NCBI GenBank assembly: GCA_007117255.1
Contig: SKGU01000121.1
Span: 1 to 14,438 of the forward strand
Source: Natronohydrobacter sp.
GTDB taxonomy: Bacteria > Pseudomonadota > Alphaproteobacteria > Rhodobacterales > Rhodobacteraceae
DNA length: 14,438 bases
Reading direction: 5' to 3'
Positions within the stretch are counted from its first letter, which is position 1, and each line of letters begins with the position of its first letter. The notes beneath the pieces were generated by a model. That model searched no databases. It saw only the letters and a list, made by a program, of their open reading frames with translations, and had not been told where the DNA came from. Shown piece after piece: positions 7,042 to 14,438 of this stretch. The position numbers and the translations under genes were made by a program.

Positions 7042-10000
7042 TCAATATAGGCCAATCTGGCACAGCTTGGTTAACCGACCACACAGCACCGCTTCCAAAA
7101 TCGACAATACTTCACCTGTTCCTTGTGCAGGATCAATGCAGTTCACGTCAAACGTGTCCGATATGGGGTGTTCCGTAAAAGCTGCATCCGTGCCCGTCCA
7201 GCATAGAAGCGCAGGAGACATTCCGCCAGCGCGGCAGTGTGGCGAAATCAATGCACTGATCGCATGCATATGGGACTGATCAAAGATCACAGCATCCCAA
7301 CTGTCTATGTCTTCGCCCAGTACGGCCAGCCCCTCATCCAGGTCGACACAGGGCACCGGCAGCGCGCCCGCGGTCTCCAGATGACTGACAAATACGCGCT
7401 CGTTATCTTGGCCAGTGCCCAGAATCAGAATGCTCTTCCCAGCCAGTTTCGCAGAAACACATGTTCCCAAGCGATGTTCTGCGTCGCGCATCACTGGCCA
7501 TAAGATTGTGAACCGCGTTCCCCTGCCCGGCACCGAGTCAAGCGACAGTGCCGCTGAATGCGCTTGAAGCGCGCTGACAACTATCTGCAGACCAAGCCCG
7601 GTGCCCTTTTCCCCTTTGGTCGAGAAATAGGGCGTGAAGATGTTTTCAAGAACCTCGCCTGGCATGCCGGGGCCATTATCCTCAATCGAAAGGCGGACGT
7701 AGCTGTGTTCTGCATCCGTCGTGCCAATCTGAAACTGCAACGCGTGATCATCAGGGACGGCATCGCGCATGGATACCGTGATCCGACCTGCCTCTATCGC
7801 AGAGCCCACGATCGCATCGCGCGCATTGATGCACAGGTTCATCACCACCTGTACCGCTGACATTGCATCCGCCATGACCATGACCGGCGTGTCGGGTAAA
7901 GACAGATCCAGTTGCAAAGGGGGGCGCAAACCAGGGCGCACCAATGCCACGGCATCACGCACCGGCGCCCGCAAGTCGAGAAGAACTCTCTCATGATCAC
8001 GGTTCTTGCCAAGGTCCATCAGGCGACGCACCAGACCAGAAGCCTGCTGGACCGTATCATTGATCCGGCCAGCCAGCGCCCGACCTTCGCCGTCGCCGGC
8101 CTCTTCGATCAGGCTGGCTGCGCTGGAAATGGCCGCCAGATAATTGTTGAAATCATGCGTTAGTCCGGCAGCAACCTGCCCCATCTCTTCGCGTCGCTGC
8201 GCAAGGGCCAGCGCTTCGCGCAGATTCTCTTTTTCAGCGGCAGCTTTCAATTTCTCGGTCTGATCCCGCAAGATACACAAGACACCCTGATCATCATTGC
8301 GACTGGTCGAGATCTCAATTTCAACAGTGCTGCCATCCGCTCCCACAGCGCAGACCTCACCTGTCCAGCTTGGCTCCAGCATGGCACGGTGCAGATCCAG
8401 AGCCCCCATGCCACCATTCGCCTTAAGCGTTACAATATCCGTCAGCATCAGGCGCGCCAGATCGCTGCTATCCGCTTGTCCAAGCATACGCAGTGCGGCG
8501 GGGTTGGCATAGGTTACAAGGCCCGCATCGTTTAGAAGAACAATCCCGTCCCGCGACGCATCCATCGCGCGCGCACGATCCGCAAGTGCGCGGCGTTCTG
8601 CGTCTTTCAGATCCGTGATGTCAGACAAAACGCTGATGCGACCGCCATCAGGTGTGCTCTGCTGAACGTGGCGATACCAGCGCCCCCGGATATTCATGTT
8701 TCTGGTTGCCGAATATTGCAGATGAAAAGCTGCCATTTCCCGGTCCAGCCAGCTTTCGACTTCGTCCCCTTCAACCTTGCAATAGCCCGTTTCAACAGCC
8801 GCAAGCAGGACATCCTTCAGCGCCGCCCCCGGCTGAAGTACATGCGCCATATCGGCGAAAATATTGCGATACTGCGCATTGCAAAGCGTCAACTTCTGGT
8901 CTTTGTCAAATTGTATGAAAGCATCCTGCATGATGCTGACGGCGCTCTTGAGCTGTTCGCGCGCTTCCTTTTCCGCAGTCAGGGCGCGCTCGATACTGCG
9001 TGCGTGCAAGCGGTGCTGTGTCATATCGGTCTGCACCGACATGAACCCCGTCAACGTGCCCTCTTCGTCAAACATTGGCTGAATGGCCAGCTCGACCCAG
9101 TACAACTCGCCCCATTTGGTTTGATTCAGAATCTCGCAGGTGATCGCTTGTTCACGCGCTAGCGCGGCCCTTATCTGACTGACCGTGTCAGAATCGGTCA
9201 GCGCGCATTGCAACAGCGCACCAGGAGACTTGCCCTGAACTTCACGGAAGCTGTAACCTGTCCGCCGCTCGAATGCAGGATTGACCCATTCAATCAAACC
9301 CGTCGGGTCCGTGATCAGCACAAAGTTGGTGCTGTTGCGCGCAATCGTGCTCAGCCTCTCGATTTCAAGGCGCTGATTGTAGGCTTCCGTCGTGTCGCGA
9401 ACGACAACCACATAGCCACTCAGACATGCACCATCTTCCGTTTCTCGTTTGGCGGCAGAAATTGAAAACCATCGTTGCCCACCATTTACCGACAGGGCGC
9501 AACGATACCCCATAGCGATATCCTTCGTCTGAAGCTCAGCCTTGATATCGTTGGCAAGGGCCGAAATATGCGGTGGCAAGCATTCCGCGACCGTAAACCC
9601 AAGAAGATTTTCAGCAGGCACCGGAAGCGTTATCTGCGGATTGGCATGCACCCCAGTTATGCGCAGGTCAGGGTCCAACTCCAGCAGGATATCGGGCATC
9701 GCCCGGAGTGTGGCTTGCAATTTGCGTTGCTCGACCTCGCGACGCTGCCGTTCCGCTCGCGCGCGCTCTTCGTCTGCACAGCGCGACAACAGGGTCGCGA
9801 TGACATTGGCGACAGATTTCAACAGATAGATTTCACCAGGCAGAAACGTCCTGCGCGCATGGACGGAGTCATACCCCATGAAGCCGACCGCGCGCCCATC
9901 GATCCGCAAAGGCACTGCAAGCAACGAGATTATGCCCTGCATTTCGAGGATTTCACGCAACTCGCTTTGCGATTCCAGTGTGGCGACATCTTCAATGTAA

Positions 10001-10779
10001 ACGTGACCAAGGGTGTCAAAAAGTGTCCACCACATATCGGCCATGTCACGCGGGACGTCTTGCAATTCATCCTTCATCGGCGCGATGCCGTCAGCACACC
10101 ATTCATGGGTGTTTGACATTGTCTGAGGGTCGGACTCTACAAAAAGATAGGTTCGGTCAGACCCACAGAATTGGCCAAGTTGCGCCAGAGCCTTGTCAAT
10201 TGCCTTGTCCATCCGGTCGAACCGGGTCTGAAGCATGTCATTGATCAGATCCACAACGAGTGCCTGTGCTTCCGTAAGTCGGCTCAAGGCGCCCTGCGCA
10301 TCGTCATGCCAGACTACTTGGTCGACAACCGCGCCCGCATGAGATGGCATGGCTTCATGTGCAAAGAGTAGCCGCAAAATCGCCGATGCTTCGGCCAGCG
10401 CGGTTTGGGCATCGGTGCCGGGCTGCATATCGGTGGACATTTCCACGACAAGCATCAGCGCCGGAACATCAGATTTCGGCATGCGCAACAGGCTGGCATA
10501 GAGTTTCGGACCCAAAGCAACCGGCGCGCCCTCTGGCCCGAACTGGTCCAGTATTGTCGCGGACAATACCGTATCTGAGAGTTCATCATAGCCTGTCAGA
10601 GCAGAAAAACGCGTTGCATCGCGCTGCAATTGCAAAACTGTGCAGATGCTTGCACTGAACGTATTGCGCAACTTGTCAAGAACCGTTGCGATGATACCAA
10701 TCCGATCAAAGGGGACATCTGGCGCAGGGCCGCGTTCGGCACTTTTTCCAACCCGTCTGAAGTCCTGTTCAATGGTCAT
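7042..10779 (-). CDS. Soluble GAF/multi-PAS histidine kinase with degenerate C-terminal receiver
   Basis: This 1245-residue protein has no membrane segment. In order: a weak GAF-like N-terminal region (about 20-145); a GAF domain (about 185-335, ending in LLAVPLRIDGRAVGFMGYDS); a PAS domain (about 355-468); a LOV-like PAS (about 475-590, VNPAFERRTGYSFREVQGK) without the flavin-binding Cys; a PAS_7-type domain (about 612-725); and a further PAS (about 735-845). The kinase core follows: H-box GLTHDFNN with His875, N-box NLCINARD (Asn985), DNGPGMP (1034-1040) and GTGLGL (1059-1064). The HDFNN form is that of large PAS kinases such as CckA relatives. Residues 1113-1235 look like a receiver fold (SILILG, then AVIFDQ with Asp1167) but lack the acidic pair and the conserved Thr and Lys. 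Its ATG overlaps the preceding TGA (ATGA). It is likely a cytoplasmic sensor feeding the downstream regulator; the ligand is unknown. Confidence 0.88.
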   Translation of the reverse strand: MTIEQDFRRVGKSAERGPAPDVPFDRIGIIATVLDKLRNTFSASICTVLQLQRDATRFSALTGYDELSDTVLSATILDQFGPEGAPVALGPKLYASLLRMPKSDVPALMLVVEMSTDMQPGTDAQTALAEASAILRLLFAHEAMPSHAGAVVDQVVWHDDAQGALSRLTEAQALVVDLINDMLQTRFDRMDKAIDKALAQLGQFCGSDRTYLFVESDPQTMSNTHEWCADGIAPMKDELQDVPRDMADMWWTLFDTLGHVYIEDVATLESQSELREILEMQGIISLLAVPLRIDGRAVGFMGYDSVHARRTFLPGEIYLLKSVANVIATLLSRCADEERARAERQRREVEQRKLQATLRAMPDILLELDPDLRITGVHANPQITLPVPAENLLGFTVAECLPPHISALANDIKAELQTKDIAMGYRCALSVNGGQRWFSISAAKRETEDGACLSGYVVVVRDTTEAYNQRLEIERLSTIARNSTNFVLITDPTGLIEWVNPAFERRTGYSFREVQGKSPGALLQCALTDSDTVSQIRAALAREQAITCEILNQTKWGELYWVELAIQPMFDEEGTLTGFMSVQTDMTQHRLHARSIERALTAEKEAREQLKSAVSIMQDAFIQFDKDQKLTLCNAQYRNIFADMAHVLQPGAALKDVLLAAVETGYCKVEGDEVESWLDREMAAFHLQYSATRNMNIRGRWYRHVQQSTPDGGRISVLSDITDLKDAERRALADRARAMDASRDGIVLLNDAGLVTYANPAALRMLGQADSSDLARLMLTDIVTLKANGGMGALDLHRAMLEPSWTGEVCAVGADGSTVEIEISTSRNDDQGVLCILRDQTEKLKAAAEKENLREALALAQRREEMGQVAAGLTHDFNNYLAAISSAASLIEEAGDGEGRALAGRINDTVQQASGLVRRLMDLGKNRDHERVLLDLRAPVRDAVALVRPGLRPPLQLDLSLPDTPVMVMADAMSAVQVVMNLCINARDAIVGSAIEAGRITVSMRDAVPDDHALQFQIGTTDAEHSYVRLSIEDNGPGMPGEVLENIFTPYFSTKGEKGTGLGLQIVVSALQAHSAALSLDSVPGRGTRFTILWPVMRDAEHRLGTCVSAKLAGKSILILGTGQDNERVFVSHLETAGALPVPCVDLDEGLAVLGEDIDSWDAVIFDQSHMHAISALISPHCRAGGMSPALLCWTGTDAAFTEHPISDTFDVNCIDPAQGTGEVLSILEAVLCGRLTKLCQIGLY

Positions 10780-13043
10780 GCTGCCTCGATCACACCAAGA
10801 GTTTTGCGGGCCTGTTGTTCATCTTCGCGCGCAAGGGCGATAAGGTTTTGTAATTCGTTGCCGCTCATTGGCAGCTGGTGACGCATGGCCTGAGCAGCAG
10901 TGCCGCTGCGTTCCATCCCGAGCGTCAGCGCCGCACCTTTGAATGTGTGCAACAAATCGTCCATCAAGTCTTCATTCCCGGCTTCAATGGCATGGCAAAG
11001 CTTCGCTTCAACATCTTTCAATTCATCGGCAAAACGGGTCACAAGCTGCAACACCATCTCATGTCCCAGCGCGTCGATCAGCTCCAGCATCTGCTGGCTA
11101 TCGGTTGCGGGCTCTTCAACTGGCTCAGGTTGTGGGACTGGCGGCGCCGATACCGGCAGAGCCGCGACATCAGCACTCGCGTCATCCGCCGGATGCTGTG
11201 ACGCGTCCGTGTCTGGGGGCAATGTCGGTTGCTCGGTGGTCACGAAAATCTGCCGCTTCAACATCATGTCGAGGGCATTCAGTGTGACAGGCTTACTCAG
11301 AAAGTCTGACATCCCGGCAGCGATGCAGGCGTCCCTGTCTTGCGCAAACGCATTTGCGGTCAACGCAACAATAGGTGCGCCATAGCCAAGCGCCCGTATC
11401 TTGCGGGTTGCCGCCAAGCCGTCCATGACAGGCATCTGCATATCCATCAGGATCAGGTCTGGCTTAAACTGTCTGACCGCATCTACACCTTCGGCACCAT
11501 TGCAAGCTCTCATCACCCTATGGCCCAGATGGCCCAACATCCCGGTGACGACATCGGCGTTGATTGGGTTGTCCTCTACAACGAGTATTGTTTTTGTTCC
11601 GATAGCGATCCTGTCGCCCGGAACATCCTGAGTTTCGGCAGGTTCTGACGGTGCGGTCTTGACCGGAATTTCAAACCAGAAAACACTTCCGACGCCGACT
11701 TCACTCTCGACACCGATCCGTCCATCGAGGGCTGTGACGATTTGTTTGCAAATAGCCAGCCCCAATCCGCTGCCGCCGTATTCGCGTGCGAAACCATCAT
11801 CAACCTGGGTGAACCGCTCGAACAGTTTCTGCTGATGATGTGGTGAAATGCCTATGCCATCATCCTGCACTTCTACCCGCAGCAGCCCCGATTCATGTTT
11901 GGCAATCACGCGTACTGCCCCCTCATGAGTAAATTTGAGGGCGTTGCCGACAAGGTTGATCAAGATCTGACTTAGGCGAACATTGTTTGTCATGATCCGG
12001 TCTGGCGGGAAATCAACGATCAGGGTCAACCCGCGTTCGACAGCCTGCGCATGAAATGCCGCCCGCACAGTTTCGGCCAGCTCTTGCAGATTGGTTTCAA
12101 CCTCGCGGCGGTCAAAAACACCCGCTTCGAGGCTGGAAAAATCAAGAATGCTGTTGATGAGATCACGCAGCAAAACAGCCGACGCGCGGATCATGCCAAG
12201 TTTACGCGCGGGCTGCTCTGACAATTCATCAAGAGCCAGAAGATCGGCAGATCCGATAATGCCATTCAAGGGCGTACGGATTTCATGGCTCATCGTCGCA
12301 AGAAAGGCTGATTTGGCCTTGCTGGCGGCTTGGGCACGCTCGGCCTGCCTGCGACTGCGTTCACGCAGCAGGCGCATATGCTGGTTCGACGAAGCGATAC
12401 GGCGCAGCTGCATCATCAGCAGCGCGAAAATCCCGATAAAGGCGAATACAAGCGCTACAGCAAGGATCGCAAGTTGGTCCTGCATCTGGGCACGCGCCGT
12501 CCGGTCATCGACCCGCATCTGGTTGATTGCGGCATTCGCGCCCAGAACGAGATCATTCGTCAGGGATTTATAACCCTCAACTTCACCAGCCAATTCTGCA
12601 ATCACTTCGGACAGATAGGGGCTCGACGGATCCAGATTGTCGATCCGCGCTTCCAGCCCGAAAACGAACGAGTTTATCTGATGCGCAATTGCAGATAACC
12701 CATGCGTTTCTGTGAGATCCAACAAGAACGTCCCGCGTTCCAACAAGACGACCCGACTGTAAAGAATATCGTAAATGCGAATAACCTCTGGCAACAGTTC
12801 CGCATCATCATGGGCCACCAATAGCTGGGCTGCATGGTGAAACTGGCGCATATGACGATCAGTCTGGAACACAGCCCACATAGCATCTTCGCGCACGATT
12901 TCGTCCATTTGACGCTCGTTATCGAGCAAGCGCATGAACAACACGCCTGCTGTAATCACAAGGCAAAGCGCAACGACGCTGAGCGCAATCACACCTAAGC
13001 GATTGCGCCAGCCTTCCGATGCCCTGTACCTTGTTTTGCTCAC
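10776..13043 (-). CDS. Membrane hybrid histidine kinase with receiver and HPt domains
   Basis: This 755-residue protein has two membrane helices (about 17-38 and 190-212) flanking a periplasmic sensor of about 150 residues (39-189) with no recognised domain. The cytoplasmic part has HisKA with MSHEIRTPLNG (His253), an ATPase domain with NLVGNALKF (Asn367), DDGIGI (394-399) and YGGSGLGLAI (422-431), and a complete receiver (VVEDN, Asp534 in LILMDMQMP, Thr562, Lys584). After a Pro-rich linker (about 605-645) an HPt domain carries HTFKGAA with His699. All residues for a His-Asp-His relay are present, so it is ArcB/EvgS-like in layout. The GTG start overlaps the TGA of the upstream secreted-protein gene (GTGA) with AAGG seven bases before it. 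Its stop overlaps the ATG of the next kinase. The coupling to the SUOX-fold gene suggests that the latter provides or binds its periplasmic signal. Confidence 0.92.
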   Translation of the reverse strand: MSKTRYRASEGWRNRLGVIALSVVALCLVITAGVLFMRLLDNERQMDEIVREDAMWAVFQTDRHMRQFHHAAQLLVAHDDAELLPEVIRIYDILYSRVVLLERGTFLLDLTETHGLSAIAHQINSFVFGLEARIDNLDPSSPYLSEVIAELAGEVEGYKSLTNDLVLGANAAINQMRVDDRTARAQMQDQLAILAVALVFAFIGIFALLMMQLRRIASSNQHMRLLRERSRRQAERAQAASKAKSAFLATMSHEIRTPLNGIIGSADLLALDELSEQPARKLGMIRASAVLLRDLINSILDFSSLEAGVFDRREVETNLQELAETVRAAFHAQAVERGLTLIVDFPPDRIMTNNVRLSQILINLVGNALKFTHEGAVRVIAKHESGLLRVEVQDDGIGISPHHQQKLFERFTQVDDGFAREYGGSGLGLAICKQIVTALDGRIGVESEVGVGSVFWFEIPVKTAPSEPAETQDVPGDRIAIGTKTILVVEDNPINADVVTGMLGHLGHRVMRACNGAEGVDAVRQFKPDLILMDMQMPVMDGLAATRKIRALGYGAPIVALTANAFAQDRDACIAAGMSDFLSKPVTLNALDMMLKRQIFVTTEQPTLPPDTDASQHPADDASADVAALPVSAPPVPQPEPVEEPATDSQQMLELIDALGHEMVLQLVTRFADELKDVEAKLCHAIEAGNEDLMDDLLHTFKGAALTLGMERSGTAAQAMRHQLPMSGNELQNLIALAREDEQQARKTLGVIEAA

Positions 13044-13531
13044 GGACTGACCTTGATCGCCTTCACCTGCCAGACAGACCGCGAGAACACGACTTCATTG
13101 CGAAGCTCCGGATATGTGTCGAACGGGTAAATGACAAAGAGCGGGCCCTTGTCGCGCAGCGACATCGTGTTGCCATTGTGTCGTGTGGCAAGGATCACAG
13201 GATAGTTTTCGATATCTGACCACGGCATTGCAGCCGCATAATCATTTGCAGCGACAATACTCAATTCGCTGCCAGAAACATCCAGATGCGCCATCAACTC
13301 AGAGATCAACGGGCCGGAGAATTCCTGCGTCCCGTCATACCATGGTGTTTCGACCACAGTGACGGTCTGATCCAGCGCATCGATCATTTCCAGGTCGAAC
13401 ATGGCCTCAGCCCCGTCAGGGCCGGTAACTGTCAGGATCACTGGGCCGGTCGGCGCGTTCGTCTGCGCCTGAACTGTGAAAGCGGCCGAGAGCATGATCA
13501 GCGCACAAAAATTTCGGATGAGGGTTTTCAT
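13040..13531 (-). CDS. Secreted SUOX-fold (molybdopterin oxidoreductase-like) protein, probable periplasmic sensor partner
   Basis: This 163-residue protein starts with a clear Sec signal peptide (1-22, cleavage after VQA). The mature part resembles small proteins annotated with the oxidoreductase molybdopterin-binding (sulfite-oxidase-like) fold: TPWYDGTQEFSG (62-73), ANDYAA (95-100), MSLRDKGPLFVIYPFD (123-138) and SRSVWQV (150-156). Enzymes of this fold bind molybdopterin through a conserved Cys that ligates molybdenum. Here the only Cys is residue 9, in the signal peptide, and the protein is about half the length of the catalytic relatives such as MsrP. It is therefore probably not an oxidoreductase; a binding or signalling role is inferred. 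An AGGA nine bases upstream supports ATG 13531. It is the first gene of the kinase operon, overlapping the hybrid kinase start by three bases. No adjacent cofactor or redox partner gene is seen. Confidence 0.8.
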   Translation of the reverse strand: MKTLIRNFCALIMLSAAFTVQAQTNAPTGPVILTVTGPDGAEAMFDLEMIDALDQTVTVVETPWYDGTQEFSGPLISELMAHLDVSGSELSIVAANDYAAAMPWSDIENYPVILATRHNGNTMSLRDKGPLFVIYPFDTYPELRNEVVFSRSVWQVKAIKVSP

Positions 13532-13707
13532 TTAACAGGTTCCTAACGATTGCAACAAGGTTGTGCCTCGCAGAATGTGCGAAGCCGCTGCAAGCCTCCC
13601 ATTCAAATCTTAATTAATAGTTTTTAAGTGAACATTCTGGCCATTTCACGAACAAACGGTGGCGTGATTTCTGCAAATGCCAGAACTGACGGAAAAGACA
13701 CAGCGCA
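13532..13707. other. Intergenic region carrying the likely promoter of the kinase operon
   Basis: This 176-bp gap precedes the four-gene operon on the minus strand. Its core (about 13601-13637) is AT-rich, with TTAATTAA at 13610-13617, and is the likely promoter region, though I cannot assign convincing -35 and -10 hexamers. It is flanked by an 8-bp inverted repeat, CAGAATGT at 13571-13578 and ACATTCTG at 13632-13639. I see no terminator for the upstream partial kinase, so read-through into the operon is possible. Confidence 0.4.
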
Positions 13708-14438
13708 CTAATGTGCTTCTGAAATCGCGTGGACGTCCTGGCGCATGACTTCATGCAATGCCCTGGTCAGCGAATTCAATGTGAACGGCTTGCCGACGCA
13801 ATGGTCGAAGCCAGCATCACGATACTGCAATACCTGATCGGCGGCTGCGTTCGCAGTCACGGCGATCGCAGGAACCCTGCCGTGACCATCGACTGCTTCA
13901 ACATGCCTGATCTTCCGAATGACATCTGTACCCGCAAGTCGGGGCATGTTTATGTCCAACAACAGCAGATCGAACCTGTCAGGGTGCCATGTGTCCAAGG
14001 CAACGTCGCCATCTTCACACATGGTGATCTGCGCCCCCAGCTTGTGCAGCATAAGTTGCAGGATCTTTCGATTTGCCACATTGTCATCGGCAACCAGAAC
14101 GCACAGGCCCTTCAGGTCAAACTGCGTCGTAGTGTGACAGCAGGGCTTTGCGCATGGCAGCGCCAGAACGGTCCGTGCAGTTGTCCCTTCACCGCGGACT
14201 GACTGAATATCCAGTCGGCCACCCATGGCCATCGCAAAACCGCGCGCAAGGCTCAAGCCCATTCCACCACCATCGAACCTGCGTGCCATGCTGTCATCCA
14301 ATTGCGCGAATGGCTCAAACGCGCTGGCGATCTCGGCCTCGGCCATGCCGATCCCCGTGTCGGCAACGCTCAGGCTGATTTCGTTCGGCATCTCGGTTTC
14401 CAATGACACCAGGATACGGCCGGTTTCCGTGAACTTCA
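13708..14438 (-). CDS. Hybrid histidine kinase, C-terminal part (5' end beyond window)
   Basis: The visible 242 codons begin at the window edge inside an ATPase domain (KFTETGRILVS, the stretch just after the N-box). They continue through DTGIGM and GGGMGLSLARG to the end of the kinase core. A receiver domain follows with VLVADDN, the phosphoacceptor Asp in LLLDINMP, a Thr in AVTAN and Lys in GKPF, then a TAG stop at 13710-13708. No HPt domain follows the receiver. The N-terminal sensor and the catalytic His lie outside the window, so the signal cannot be inferred. A GTG at 14409 is internal, as the frame stays open upstream. The gene is on the same strand as the four-gene operon and 176 bp before it, so it may belong to the same signalling network. 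A separate HPt, such as the one on the neighbouring hybrid kinase, could serve it. Confidence 0.9.
   Translation of the reverse strand, partial: KFTETGRILVSLETEMPNEISLSVADTGIGMAEAEIASAFEPFAQLDDSMARRFDGGGMGLSLARGFAMAMGGRLDIQSVRGEGTTARTVLALPCAKPCCHTTTQFDLKGLCVLVADDNVANRKILQLMLHKLGAQITMCEDGDVALDTWHPDRFDLLLLDINMPRLAGTDVIRKIRHVEAVDGHGRVPAIAVTANAAADQVLQYRDAGFDHCVGKPFTLNSLTRALHEVMRQDVHAISEAH

Noticed and set aside
9475..10116. Plus-strand frame (213 codons) opposite the GAF/PAS kinase
   Set aside because: The minus strand here encodes clear GAF and PAS domains; the plus-strand translation has no recognisable motif.
1..14438. CRISPR arrays, tRNA, rRNA, insertion sequences
   Set aside because: Reading both strands I saw no regularly spaced repeats, no tRNA cloverleaf, no rRNA-like sequence and no transposase or terminal inverted repeats.

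Overview
The window reads as chromosomal DNA from an alphaproteobacterium, most likely Rhodobacteraceae (Roseobacter/Rhodobacter type). The grounds are a response regulator closely modelled on CtrA, a DUF2852 membrane protein, a MotA/ExbB-like plus OmpA/MotB-like pair of the kind found in that family, and GC-rich coding sequence set between short AT-rich intergenic stretches. The organism call is inference from gene content; no rRNA or tRNA is present to confirm it.

Layout. Positions 1-273 hold no confident gene. A 2-hydroxychromene-2-carboxylate isomerase-like gene (274-879, +) is interrupted by an in-frame TAA at 727-729, so I call it a pseudogene. A fragment resembling the C-terminus of a HipA-type kinase follows (943-1362, -), probably also a relic. 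Positions 1420-4509 (-) carry a two-gene envelope operon: a MotA/ExbB-like channel protein and an OmpA/MotB-like protein with a very long coiled coil. A strong stem-loop separates this operon from the DUF2852 gene (4648-5049, -). About 575 bp of non-coding, partly AT-rich DNA (5050-5625) leads into a CtrA-like response regulator (5626-6342, +).

The second half is a dense signalling island on the minus strand, read from right to left. First comes the 3' part of a hybrid histidine kinase (13708-14438, cut by the window edge). After a 176-bp gap there are four tightly packed genes: a secreted SUOX-fold (molybdopterin oxidoreductase-like) protein without a ligand cysteine (13040-13531), a membrane hybrid kinase with receiver and HPt domains (10776-13043), a soluble GAF/PAS kinase with a degenerate C-terminal receiver (7042-10779), and a LuxR/NarL-type response regulator (6393-7031). 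The first two junctions overlap by 3-4 bases (TGA over GTG, TGA over ATG); the last leaves 10 bases. This indicates one transcript with translational coupling.

How they may work together (inference): the periplasmic SUOX-fold protein would sense or present a signal to the periplasmic loop of the hybrid kinase. Phosphate would then pass His253 to Asp534 to His699 to Asp62 of the LuxR-type regulator, with the soluble GAF/PAS kinase as a second input or a phosphatase on the same regulator. The CtrA-like regulator converges on this operon from the other side and may be a further output. I regard this layout as the most interesting part of the window.
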